Positions 7,723 through 15,914 of a DNA stretch of 64,000 bases are shown here, one piece after another. The translations under genes and the position numbers were made by a program. This DNA comes from AcAMD-5 sp044343935 (GTDB lineage: Bacteria > Actinomycetota > Actinomycetes > S36-B12 > UBA5976). Where the stretch lies: assembly GCA_044343935.1 (NCBI GenBank), contig JBIJDU010000001.1, positions 1 to 64,000 on the forward strand. Direction: 5' to 3'. Position 1 is the first letter of the stretch. Each line of letters begins with the position of its first letter. The notes beneath the pieces are model-generated. The model worked only from the letters and a program-made list of their open reading frames with translations, ran no database searches and was not told the DNA's origin.

Positions 7723-8981
7723 TCCACAACTATTCGTATTGCAGCCGTGTTTTCAATTACTGAACCATCATCGGGTTCATTGGTGCCAATTATTGCTCGC
7801 TCGTCTGGCTTGCTGCCTAGAACTTTTTCAATGTATTCATCTGCGGCTGGCCTAATTCCAATGTCTTGTCCGGACTCCTCTGAGATTTTCCACCGGTATT
7901 GCAGAATTTCATAATAGAGCTGAGCGGGAGTGAATTTTGCTCGCATCGCAAATGGGGCTTTAGCAACTACTTGATTGAATCTTTCACTTACCCAGCGATG
8001 TGCGGCGATGTTTGTGTTTTCAACTGAAATATTGTGCTTGCTTCGAAAATCTTCCAAATCTTTCATTAACGCGCGGCCTTGTTGTTCCTCCACAGTCAAC
8101 CCAGTTAAAGCTGCCAGCTTTTGGGCGTAAAAGTTTGGTTCTAGCACAATCGGTCGCATATAAACTTGACCATCATTTGATTCGGCTTTCATTTCAGCAA
8201 CGTCAAAGCCAAGCTCATTTAATCTGGTGATTCGGTTGTATAACTTAAATCTTTCACCAGGAGTTACCACAACTGGTTCAGTCACCTCTTGCCAGAGTGA
8301 TTGGTATTTGCTGATAATTGAGTTTGCCGTTTCAATTGGATCCATTGATGGATGAAGTAATCCACCTGCTTCTAAGTCAAGAAGTTCGCCAGCAATGTTG
8401 ATTCGGGCATTTTCAATATCATGCGTTCGCTGGCCATCAGTTAATTTTTCGTGTAGTTCACCCGTTTCAGCATCAACTAGATAAGCAGCAAACGAGCCAG
8501 CATCTCTTCTAAAGAGGGTATTTGAAAGTGAGCAATCACCCCAAAGAAAACCATTTAAATGCAATCTAACTAAAAGCAGTGCTAGTGCATCTAGAAAGCG
8601 TTCTGCAACTTGCGGTCGCAATGTGGTCGAGAACAGTGCACGATAAGGCAAAGAAAATGTTAAGTGACGGGTAAGTAATGCTGCGCCAAGTGGATTGCCA
8701 TCTTTGTCGGTTCTACCCTGCACCACTCCGGCAGGTTCAACGCACGGCACATCAAGTTCTTGAAGCTTTGTCAGCATTTCATATTCGCGAAGTGCGAACT
8801 CATCAACCGTTTCTTTTACCGCGTAAATGGCATTGTTGACCTTTACAAATCTCACAATATGGCGCGAAATACCCCGAGCAATCGGGGCGACAGTGTCTTC
8901 GTCCCATTGCTCCAGCGGGATTTCCCAGGGTAGAAACAACAAGTCCGGATCCACCACGGTGGCTGTGAGTTGTTGCTTCAT
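7719..8981 (-). CDS. DUF4032 protein with a kinase-like N-terminal domain
   Basis: A 420-aa protein of the DUF4032 family found across Actinobacteria. The N-terminal half has a lipopolysaccharide-kinase/RIO-like fold with the catalytic set apparently complete: lysine K56 (AVKET), an acidic residue in the following helix (REYE, 65-68), the catalytic-loop D149 and N154 (WGDCSLSN), and a DFG-equivalent aspartate D170 (LVDAETG). The C-terminal half (about 210-390) is the uncharacterised DUF4032 domain. Substrate is unknown. I use the ATG at 8981 because an ATG at 9017 would put its ribosome binding site inside the neighbouring tRNA gene. No membrane segments are seen. Confidence 0.82.
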   Translation of the reverse strand: MKQQLTATVVDPDLLFLPWEIPLEQWDEDTVAPIARGISRHIVRFVKVNNAIYAVKETVDEFALREYEMLTKLQELDVPCVEPAGVVQGRTDKDGNPLGAALLTRHLTFSLPYRALFSTTLRPQVAERFLDALALLLVRLHLNGFLWGDCSLSNTLFRRDAGSFAAYLVDAETGELHEKLTDGQRTHDIENARINIAGELLDLEAGGLLHPSMDPIETANSIISKYQSLWQEVTEPVVVTPGERFKLYNRITRLNELGFDVAEMKAESNDGQVYMRPIVLEPNFYAQKLAALTGLTVEEQQGRALMKDLEDFRSKHNISVENTNIAAHRWVSERFNQVVAKAPFAMRAKFTPAQLYYEILQYRWKISEESGQDIGIRPAADEYIEKVLGSKPDERAIIGTNEPDDGSVIENTAAIRIVVD

Positions 8982-9017
8982 AGTGGCTAGTATTCCGCCT
9001 TGCTGATCAAAAAGCAT

Positions 9018-9092
9018 GCCTCCCTAGCTCAGTGGTAGAGCATCCGCCTTGTAAGCGGAAGGTCGTCAGTTCAATCCTGACGGGGGGCTCCA
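9018..9092 (+). tRNA. tRNA-Thr (anticodon TGT)
   Basis: A complete cloverleaf. The acceptor stem GCCTCCC pairs with GGGGGGC with one G-U pair. The D stem is GCTC/GAGC, the anticodon stem TCCGC/GCGGA around the loop CTTGTAA gives anticodon TGT, and the T arm is GTCAG TTCAATC CTGAC. The CCA end is encoded (9090-9092). It starts 36 nt from the divergent DUF4032 gene start. Confidence 0.95.
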
Positions 9093-9159
9093 ATTAAGAA
9101 TCCTTAAATTGTGGAAAACCAACATCAATTCATCAATAATTATTTATTTTGGCTGAGCT

Positions 9160-9232
9160 AGGGCTGTAGCTCAGCGGATAGAGCAGCATCCTGACGAAAT
9201 GCGGGTCGCGGGTTCGAATCCCGTCAGTCTTG
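9160..9232 (+). tRNA. tRNA-like gene with irregular anticodon arm (GAC by position)
   Basis: The body folds as a tRNA: acceptor AGGGCTG/CAGTCTT (two G-U pairs), D stem GCTC/GAGC, T arm GCGGG TTCGAAT CCCGT, discriminator G. The anticodon arm is abnormal. With 5-bp stems (GCATC/AATGC) the last pair is a C-A mismatch and the loop CTGACGA reads GAC (Val), with G at position 37 where Val tRNAs normally carry A. With 4-bp stems the loop is 9 nt (CCTGACGAA). The D-loop GCGGATA and discriminator G resemble tRNA-Arg, and the loop contains ACG, an Arg anticodon, in a shifted position. No CCA is encoded. It may be a divergent functional tRNA, an expanded-loop tRNA or a decayed copy. Confidence 0.55.
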
Positions 9233-9288
9233 GTAAAACCAATAGGCCCAGATTCGTCATCTAGGCCTATTGTCATCCTGACGAAATG
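9187..9288 (+). repeat. 15-nt direct repeat of the tRNA-like anticodon loop
   Basis: The 15-mer CATCCTGACGAAATG occurs at 9187-9201, spanning the anticodon arm of the tRNA-like gene, and again exactly at 9274-9288, 72 nt after the end of the first copy. A 9-nt part (ATCCTGACG) also occurs in the T arm of the tRNA-Thr at 9073-9081. The second copy forms the loop of its own hairpin. Such a repeat could be an attachment-site scar or a copied regulatory element. Confidence 0.8.
9240..9272. terminator. Strong hairpin with loop complementary to the anticodon loop
   Basis: Arms CAATAGGCC (9240-9248) and GGCCTATTG (9264-9272) pair over 9 bp. After a C-A mismatch, AGAT (9250-9253) pairs with ATCT (9259-9262), leaving the loop TCGTC. 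That loop is complementary to GACGA in both the tRNA-like anticodon loop and the next hairpin. There is no T-run on the plus strand; reading leftward a GGTTTTACC follows, so it may end transcription of the LuxR-type gene. Confidence 0.5.
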
Positions 9289-9291
9289 ACA
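9271..9291. other. Second hairpin carrying the duplicated loop
   Basis: TGTCAT (9271-9276) pairs with ATGACA (9286-9291) around the 9-nt loop CCTGACGAA, the same 9 nt found in the tRNA-like anticodon arm. It shares two bases with the preceding hairpin, so the two structures partly exclude each other. The remaining bases to 9352 hold nothing else I can identify. Confidence 0.45.
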
Positions 9292-9352
9292 TTCCCATTT
9301 TACCCTAAAAATGAATTATGGAAATAGCGATAAAAGTTGTGCGTTTGGGTGA

Positions 9353-10330
9353 TCATGACTTATCAATTCCCAGATATCGCAGAACTGCTAGCACTCGGCG
9401 ATGGTTATCTTCTTCTACCGGTAATTCGAGTTTACTTAAAATACTAGAAATGTGTTTTTCAACTGAACCTTCAGTTATGTATAGCTCTTTTGCAATTCCA
9501 GCATTTGATTTACCTTGAGCCATTAGAGCTAAAATTTCACGTTCACGCCTAGATAATTCAGCAAGATTTTCTTTAACGGGCTCCATGTCCATGGCTTCGC
9601 GAATTTCGCGCTCACTGACTTTAACTTGCTTAGTAAATTGCTTTAACCAATTTTCTACCTGAGGTAACATCGTTCCAGATAGAAGTCCTTCAACAATTTT
9701 TGCCAGCGCACGAGCGTTTCTAGGAATTAACCAGAGCGAGATTACAGAAATTATAGCTGCAATAGCTAAAGTCAAATAGGACCCAAAGTCCCAAAAAATT
9801 ACACCGCGATCAATTGCATCACCTATCTCAAGGCGAAGCAAATCTGTCTCTGTGAATCTGATTGATCCTGAGAGGAGACTGCCATTATCAACAAACTCAA
9901 AAGAGCTATTCAACCCAGCCAATCCAAGAATTCCTAATCCTGCAAAAATCACAACTATGCCAGCGACACCAAAGGTTAGTGTTATAAATGAAAAAACTGA
10001 CCAGGCAAAAGCCAGAAATACATAACCGATTGCCATCCAGCTGCGGATGGAAGTAATTCGCTGCTTTACGCCTTCCCAACTAAAGAATGGGTGGCTAAAC
10101 CAGTTGCGTACTACGCGAAAATCAGTTCCCAATATCTTATTGGTCCGTATCACTTCAAATGCTGCAATTCTTTCCATTATCGTCAGTAGACCTAGGAAAA
10201 TCAAAACCGAAAGCGGTAAAAATAGATCACTTCCCAATCCGAATATGATCAAGCTGAATAAGATCACAGCGATTGGGAATGAAGTCGCGAGATATAGGGC
10301 TTCGCGCAGCCACTTTGTTATCAATTTCAT
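9353..10330 (-). CDS. Membrane sensor fused to a LuxR-type DNA-binding domain
   Basis: A 325-aa protein with two parts. Residues 1-220 hold about four to five hydrophobic helices in two pairs (roughly 15-55, 100-140, 185-205), resembling the actinobacterial putative sensor domain that usually precedes a DesK-type histidine kinase. Residues 255-320 are a LuxR-type helix-turn-helix, with LSRREREILALMAQGKSN and GSVEKHISSILSKLEL. No kinase, dimerisation histidine or receiver domain is present, so it looks like a membrane-tethered one-component regulator. An AGGATG lies about 10 nt before the ATG. A perfect palindrome sits just upstream, consistent with autoregulation. Its targets are unknown. Confidence 0.75.
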   Translation of the reverse strand: MKLITKWLREALYLATSFPIAVILFSLIIFGLGSDLFLPLSVLIFLGLLTIMERIAAFEVIRTNKILGTDFRVVRNWFSHPFFSWEGVKQRITSIRSWMAIGYVFLAFAWSVFSFITLTFGVAGIVVIFAGLGILGLAGLNSSFEFVDNGSLLSGSIRFTETDLLRLEIGDAIDRGVIFWDFGSYLTLAIAAIISVISLWLIPRNARALAKIVEGLLSGTMLPQVENWLKQFTKQVKVSEREIREAMDMEPVKENLAELSRREREILALMAQGKSNAGIAKELYITEGSVEKHISSILSKLELPVEEDNHRRVLAVLRYLGIDKS

Positions 10331-10347
10331 GACGTAATCATCCTAAG

Positions 10348-10361
10348 GAACAGTACTGTTC
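10348..10361. promoter_or_regulatory. 14-bp perfect palindrome upstream of the LuxR-type gene
   Basis: GAACAGTACTGTTC reads the same on both strands and lies 18-31 bp upstream of the LuxR-type gene start. A symmetric site at this distance is a plausible operator for a dimeric helix-turn-helix protein, most simply the gene's own product. I see no second copy nearby. Confidence 0.5.
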
Positions 10362-10677
10362 TTGAAGGGTGCTAGCAGGTGTTTCTAAATTGTGAGGTAT
10401 AAACGAGTTAAAATCTGCCCCAGCCACCCTGAAATTGTTTTAAATTTCGCTCTGACAAACTCTTTAGTTAAATGTTATGAGAGTTTGAAATAGATTAATC
10501 GGTCCTAAGGCCCTAGTTCCCTCTGGGCATTGCTGCCAGCCGTTGAAAACGACTGCCCGAGTCGCCGCTGCGACTTCAATTCTCTTTCGCTTGATCTGGT
10601 GTTTCCAACAATCTCTTCAGTATCCTCTAGTTAGGCAGGCAAATCGGTTGGGGCAGAAACTAGGCAAGGAACTGGCT
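10362..10677. other. Intergenic region with several inverted repeats, no gene seen
   Basis: This gap separates the divergent LuxR-type and DinB-like genes. It contains AAACTCT/AGAGTTT arms at 10457-10463 and 10480-10486, and a GC-rich stretch from about 10505 to 10580 with small hairpins such as AGTCGC/GCGACT and CGTT/AACG. A CTGACA (10452-10457) followed 18 nt later by TATGAG could be a rightward promoter, which would leave a leader of nearly 200 nt before the DinB-like gene. I recognise no known RNA family. An open frame runs through the second half in frame with the DinB-like gene but has no supported start. Confidence 0.4.
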
Positions 10678-11169
10678 ATGGAAAATCCATTTATACTGAA
10701 AATTTTCAAGCACATGAGTTGGGCCAATCTTGAGTTGTTAAACATATTGAGTAAACAACCAGACGAAGCGATTAACTATAAGTTAGTAGATTCCGAGTGG
10801 ACGGTTGGGAAAATCGCACACCATATTATTGCTGCCCAAGAGATATTGATTGCAAGGCTCTTGAATGAAAAGCCAATTCGCGATACCACAATAGTTTCAT
10901 CGGCATCTCAAATTGCTGAACTCATTCCAAGATGCCGGGCAAATGATGCCAAATTGTTGGAGTTGACAAATCTAGCTGAGCAAAAACATATCTTTGGTAA
11001 ACCAGATCGCCAAGTTGAATTTGCAACGTCAACTATTTTGGCGCAAGCAGTACATCACGCAACAGAACATCGGGCACAAATTTCAGATGTTTTGGCTGCG
11101 AATGGCAGCAATGTTGTTAATTTAGATTTAATTGATGTTTGGGCTTTTGAGCAAAGTGAAACCAACTAA
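10678..11169 (+). CDS. DinB-like metal-dependent four-helix protein
   Basis: A 163-aa protein with the DinB/YfiT layout. The three histidine positions typical of the metal site appear as H12 region ([12 protein letters not shown]), HHIIAAQE near residue 50, and HHATEHRAQ near residue 125. Members include thiol-dependent transferases and proteins of unknown role; the substrate here cannot be named. The start ATG at 10678 follows AAGGAACT. The frame is open further upstream but without a sensible start. It converges with ppa, overlapping it by 4 nt. Confidence 0.75.
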   Translation: MENPFILKIFKHMSWANLELLNILSKQPDEAINYKLVDSEWTVGKIAHHIIAAQEILIARLLNEKPIRDTTIVSSASQIAELIPRCRANDAKLLELTNLAEQKHIFGKPDRQVEFATSTILAQAVHHATEHRAQISDVLAANGSNVVNLDLIDVWAFEQSETN

Positions 11170-11657
11170 TGATGTTTGAGTCGTTGATATGAAGCTTGAA
11201 TTTCAGCTTCAGCTTCATATTTGCCAACCCAAATTGCACCTTCAACGGATTTGCCTGGCTCCAGATCTTTATAAACTTTAAAGAAGTGTTTAATCTCGAG
11301 TCGATCAAACTCAGGTACATCAGCGATATCTTGCAGGTGTGATTTTCTAACGTCGCCCGCTGGTACACAAAGCAATTTGTCATCACCGCCTGCTTCATCA
11401 GTCATGCGAAACATCCCAATCGCACGGCATCTAACTAAACAGCCAGGAAATGTTGGTTCATCAAGCATGACTAACGCATCCAACGGATCGCCATCAAGTC
11501 CAAGGGTGTTTTCGACAAAGCCATAATCCCATGGGTATCTGGTTGAGGTGAACAGCATTCGGTCCAACCGGATCTTGCCAGTTTCATGGTCCACTTCATA
11601 TTTATTGCGGGATCCAGCTGGAATCTCGATTAAGACGTCAAACACCAGATCGGCCAT
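11166..11657 (-). CDS. ppa: Inorganic pyrophosphatase (family I)
   Basis: A 163-aa soluble pyrophosphatase that hydrolyses PPi to drive biosynthetic reactions. The signature is clear: [13 protein letters not shown] (11-23), the substrate region [23 protein letters not shown] with its metal-binding aspartates, and later DDKLLCVP. The ending HH is short of the acidic tails of some relatives. It is divergent to groL, with the HrcA-type operators between them, and converges with the DinB-like gene. Confidence 0.95.
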   Translation of the reverse strand: MADLVFDVLIEIPAGSRNKYEVDHETGKIRLDRMLFTSTRYPWDYGFVENTLGLDGDPLDALVMLDEPTFPGCLVRCRAIGMFRMTDEAGGDDKLLCVPAGDVRKSHLQDIADVPEFDRLEIKHFFKVYKDLEPGKSVEGAIWVGKYEAEAEIQASYQRLKHH

Positions 11658-11695
11658 AGTCGGAGCCTAGCCCTATGAGGGATTTTCCTCACAAA

Positions 11696-11722
11696 TTAGC
11701 ACTCCATTTGACGGAGTGCTAA
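11696..11722. promoter_or_regulatory. CIRCE operator, perfect copy
   Basis: TTAGCACTC, 9 nt, GAGTGCTAA: an exact match to the CIRCE consensus bound by the heat-shock repressor HrcA. It overlaps the likely -35 box of the groL promoter, so HrcA binding would block RNA polymerase. Confidence 0.95.
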
Positions 11723-11736
11723 GGGGAATCTACGCT
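11708..11736 (+). promoter_or_regulatory. Likely groL promoter
   Basis: TTGACG (11708-11713) and TACGCT (11731-11736) are separated by 17 bp and fit a sigma-70-type promoter. The -35 box lies inside the first CIRCE element and the -10 box ends 5 bp before the second, which explains tight heat-shock control. Confidence 0.6.
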
Positions 11737-11741
11737 TGGTT

Positions 11742-11768
11742 TTAGCACTCTTACCCATGGAGTGATAA
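11742..11768. promoter_or_regulatory. CIRCE operator, second copy with one mismatch
   Basis: TTAGCACTC, 9 nt, GAGTGATAA: one base off the consensus in the right arm. It lies just downstream of the expected transcription start and 24 nt upstream of the groL start codon. Two CIRCE sites in tandem are known at actinobacterial chaperonin genes. Confidence 0.9.
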
Positions 11769-11789
11769 CCCCAACCCAAAGAGGAATGA

Positions 11790-13409
<1,620 letters not shown>

Positions 13410-13423
13410 ATCCAAATATTTAT

Positions 13424-13456
13424 ATTAAGGGCGACTGCCTAGCAGTCGCCCTTAAT
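13424..13456. terminator. Bidirectional terminator between groL and the P-type ATPase
   Basis: A perfect 15-bp stem (13424-13438 with 13442-13456) and a 3-nt loop CTA, flanked by AT-rich sequence on both sides. It lies 14 nt after the groL stop, and the stop codon of the convergent ATPase gene is inside its right arm, so it can end transcripts from both directions. Confidence 0.9.
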
Positions 13457-15848
13457 TATTTGCTCTTATTCCGAAACCTGCTGAGAAAAACCTCTTAAAA
13501 AATTCTAATGCTATGCCATAGCCTATTGAGACTGCAGCAATTAGGACTAAGAATTCCCACGACACTCTAGTTAAGCCTAAGAATGCAAATACACCAGAAA
13601 CTGGCACAAACCAAGCTATAAGCAAAGTTAAGATACACAACCAAAATAGCAATTTTCCTGGCGAACTATGCCAAGGTGATCTTCGTGTTCGCAGAACCAA
13701 AATCGCGATAACTTCTGTCAACAAAGATGTAGCAAACCAAGCGCTCCGAATCTGTGTTTCATCACCGTTAAGAACAGATAGTGCAGTTATGAAAAGAATA
13801 AGATCGAATGCGGTTGATACCAGACCAAAGATCACCATGAAATGCCCAATATCGCGCATCCGCCATTTGCTCGGACGCGCAAGGTCTTCGGGATCAACTT
13901 TATCCCATGAGACTGTCACCGATGGGAGATCGCTAAGAAAATTTAAAAGCAGAATTTGGGTAGGTAGCATCGGTAAAAATGGTAAAAAAAACGATGCGAG
14001 GGCCATTGAAAGCACATTTCCAAATGACGCACTGATCGTAATTCTTATATATTTCATTGTGTTCTCAAAAGTGCGTCTACCGATTTTTATACCATCAGCT
14101 ATTACCTTTAGATCCTTCTCTAGTAATACAACTGATGATGCACTCTTTGCTACATCTACAGCGCCATCGACCGTAATCGACACATCAGCACTCCGGAGTG
14201 CAATTACGTCATTAATTCCATCGCCAATAAAACCGACCGTGTTACCCGACTGGCTAAAACCATTTACGATTCGTGCTTTTTGAATAGGATCGATTTCCGC
14301 AAAAATGCGACACTTTTCAATTTTTTCTTGTAATTGTTGATCGTTTAGTTCTTTTAATTCTTTTCCGGTAATACATATGTCTCTAGGCAAATCAAAAGTT
14401 CTAGCTGTGTGAACGGCTGCCTCTTTGCTGTCTCCAGTAATGATTACAAGTTGAACGCCTAATTCAGCTAACTCAACAATTGCTTCCTTGGCATCTAGTT
14501 TGGCTGGATCTTCAAGAAGTACCATCCCTTCGAAGACTAAATTTTCCTCAGAACCAGTAGTGCCTGAGGCAACCGCAATAACCTTAAATCCCTGATTTGC
14601 AAATTCTCGATGCAATTCGATTATCTGTGTCTTAAAAGATGAAATTGGTTTGACTAAATCATGTACTCTCACGTTTGTACACAAATTAAACGTCTCGCTG
14701 AAAGCACCTTTGCAAATTAGCTCACCATCTTCAAAAATGACAGAGACTCGGCGACGTTCAAACGAGAATTCAATCTCTTGCTTTTTCTTTCGAATTTCGC
14801 TGTTTACATTTATTTTTGCTATCGCGTGATCAATTACATTCGCTGAACTCTCTTGAGTAACCGCATTTTCGTATGCCAGGAGTTTTACCCGGTCATCGGC
14901 TTCACCAAAAGGATTAATAGATTTTGCCACCATTAAATTGCCGGTTGTGAGCGTTCCAGTTTTGTCAGCACATAGAATATGCAAAGTCCCCAAATCTTCA
15001 ATTACATCAAGTCGCCGAATAAGTACCTTTTTTCCAGATAATTTTCTCGCACCGGCAGACAAACAAACAGAGATAATCACTGGAAGCATCTGCGGGGTTA
15101 GTCCTACTGCTAGCGCTAGCGAAAACAACAAAGAGCTAAGAGCGGGCCGATCAAGAATTAGATTTCCAACAAAGACGAATACAACTAAAATAGCAATAGC
15201 GCGTGCAACCAAGAATCCAAATTGTCTAGTTCCCCTTTCGAAGGTAGTTTCAACTTCTTGCTCCTCCAATTTGGCAATGATTTCACCATAGGAGGTAGAT
15301 TTTCCAGTCTTAAGGACAAGTGCTTGACAACTCCCGCTCAACACATGTGTGCCAGCGAAAAGTTTATTGTCTAGATTAGTAGCTTTTGATTTCGGTGAAG
15401 ACTCACCAGTTAATACTGATTCATCAATTGAGAGATTTGAACTGGTAATGATTTCAAGGTCTGCTGGAACTACGTCGCCAGGAATCAGGTGGATAACATC
15501 TCCAGGAACAATCTCTTCGCTTGGAATGTTAATTATGTTTCCACTTCGATATACCTTTACAAAAACTTTAAGGAGATTGGCCAACTTTTGCATCGTTGAC
15601 TCAGCGCGAAACTCTTGAGCAAAAGTAAGTAGACCACTTGGGATAATTAGTGCAAAAATTAAAAGGGCATCGTGAACATTTCCTAATAAGCCATACATGG
15701 TTGCGCTGATTAGAAGAATGATGATGGTTGGGTTAGTGAATTGTCTAATTAGAAGTCGAATTGGCGACAAATCATGTTTTTTCGTAATTTGGTTAGGACC
15801 ATATTTTTCAATAAGAACATTTGCTTCTGCTTGAGTTAATCCGACCAT
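13452..15848 (-). CDS. P-type cation ATPase, MgtA/Mg2+-importing type
   Basis: A 798-aa P-type ATPase. The phosphorylated aspartate is in DKTGTLT (about residue 295), the actuator motif is LTGES, and the hinge motif is GDGINDVIAL. About ten membrane segments are predicted. The C-terminal part (LNFLSDLPSVTVSWDKVDPE, then WRMRDIGHFMVIFG) is closest to the MgtA/MgtB subfamily, where the matching region reads NLLYDISQ and IGRFMVFFG. It is about 100 residues shorter than E. coli MgtA, mostly at the N-terminus. I chose the ATG at 15848; an upstream TTG would add seven residues. Ion choice (Mg2+ is most likely) is inferred from the subfamily. No Mg-sensing leader is seen. Confidence 0.82.
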   Translation of the reverse strand: MVGLTQAEANVLIEKYGPNQITKKHDLSPIRLLIRQFTNPTIIILLISATMYGLLGNVHDALLIFALIIPSGLLTFAQEFRAESTMQKLANLLKVFVKVYRSGNIINIPSEEIVPGDVIHLIPGDVVPADLEIITSSNLSIDESVLTGESSPKSKATNLDNKLFAGTHVLSGSCQALVLKTGKSTSYGEIIAKLEEQEVETTFERGTRQFGFLVARAIAILVVFVFVGNLILDRPALSSLLFSLALAVGLTPQMLPVIISVCLSAGARKLSGKKVLIRRLDVIEDLGTLHILCADKTGTLTTGNLMVAKSINPFGEADDRVKLLAYENAVTQESSANVIDHAIAKINVNSEIRKKKQEIEFSFERRRVSVIFEDGELICKGAFSETFNLCTNVRVHDLVKPISSFKTQIIELHREFANQGFKVIAVASGTTGSEENLVFEGMVLLEDPAKLDAKEAIVELAELGVQLVIITGDSKEAAVHTARTFDLPRDICITGKELKELNDQQLQEKIEKCRIFAEIDPIQKARIVNGFSQSGNTVGFIGDGINDVIALRSADVSITVDGAVDVAKSASSVVLLEKDLKVIADGIKIGRRTFENTMKYIRITISASFGNVLSMALASFFLPFLPMLPTQILLLNFLSDLPSVTVSWDKVDPEDLARPSKWRMRDIGHFMVIFGLVSTAFDLILFITALSVLNGDETQIRSAWFATSLLTEVIAILVLRTRRSPWHSSPGKLLFWLCILTLLIAWFVPVSGVFAFLGLTRVSWEFLVLIAAVSIGYGIALEFFKRFFSAGFGIRANN

Positions 15849-15914
15849 GTCGCAATTCTCTACCAACAAAAAGGCTGAGTCGAGTATTTTTTAATTTTAA
15901 GTTTGTTACCAAAG

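Noticed and set aside
10543..10677. N-terminal extension of the DinB-like protein
   Set aside because: The frame is open upstream but has no supported start, and the family begins at the MENPF-type start with a clear binding site at 10678.
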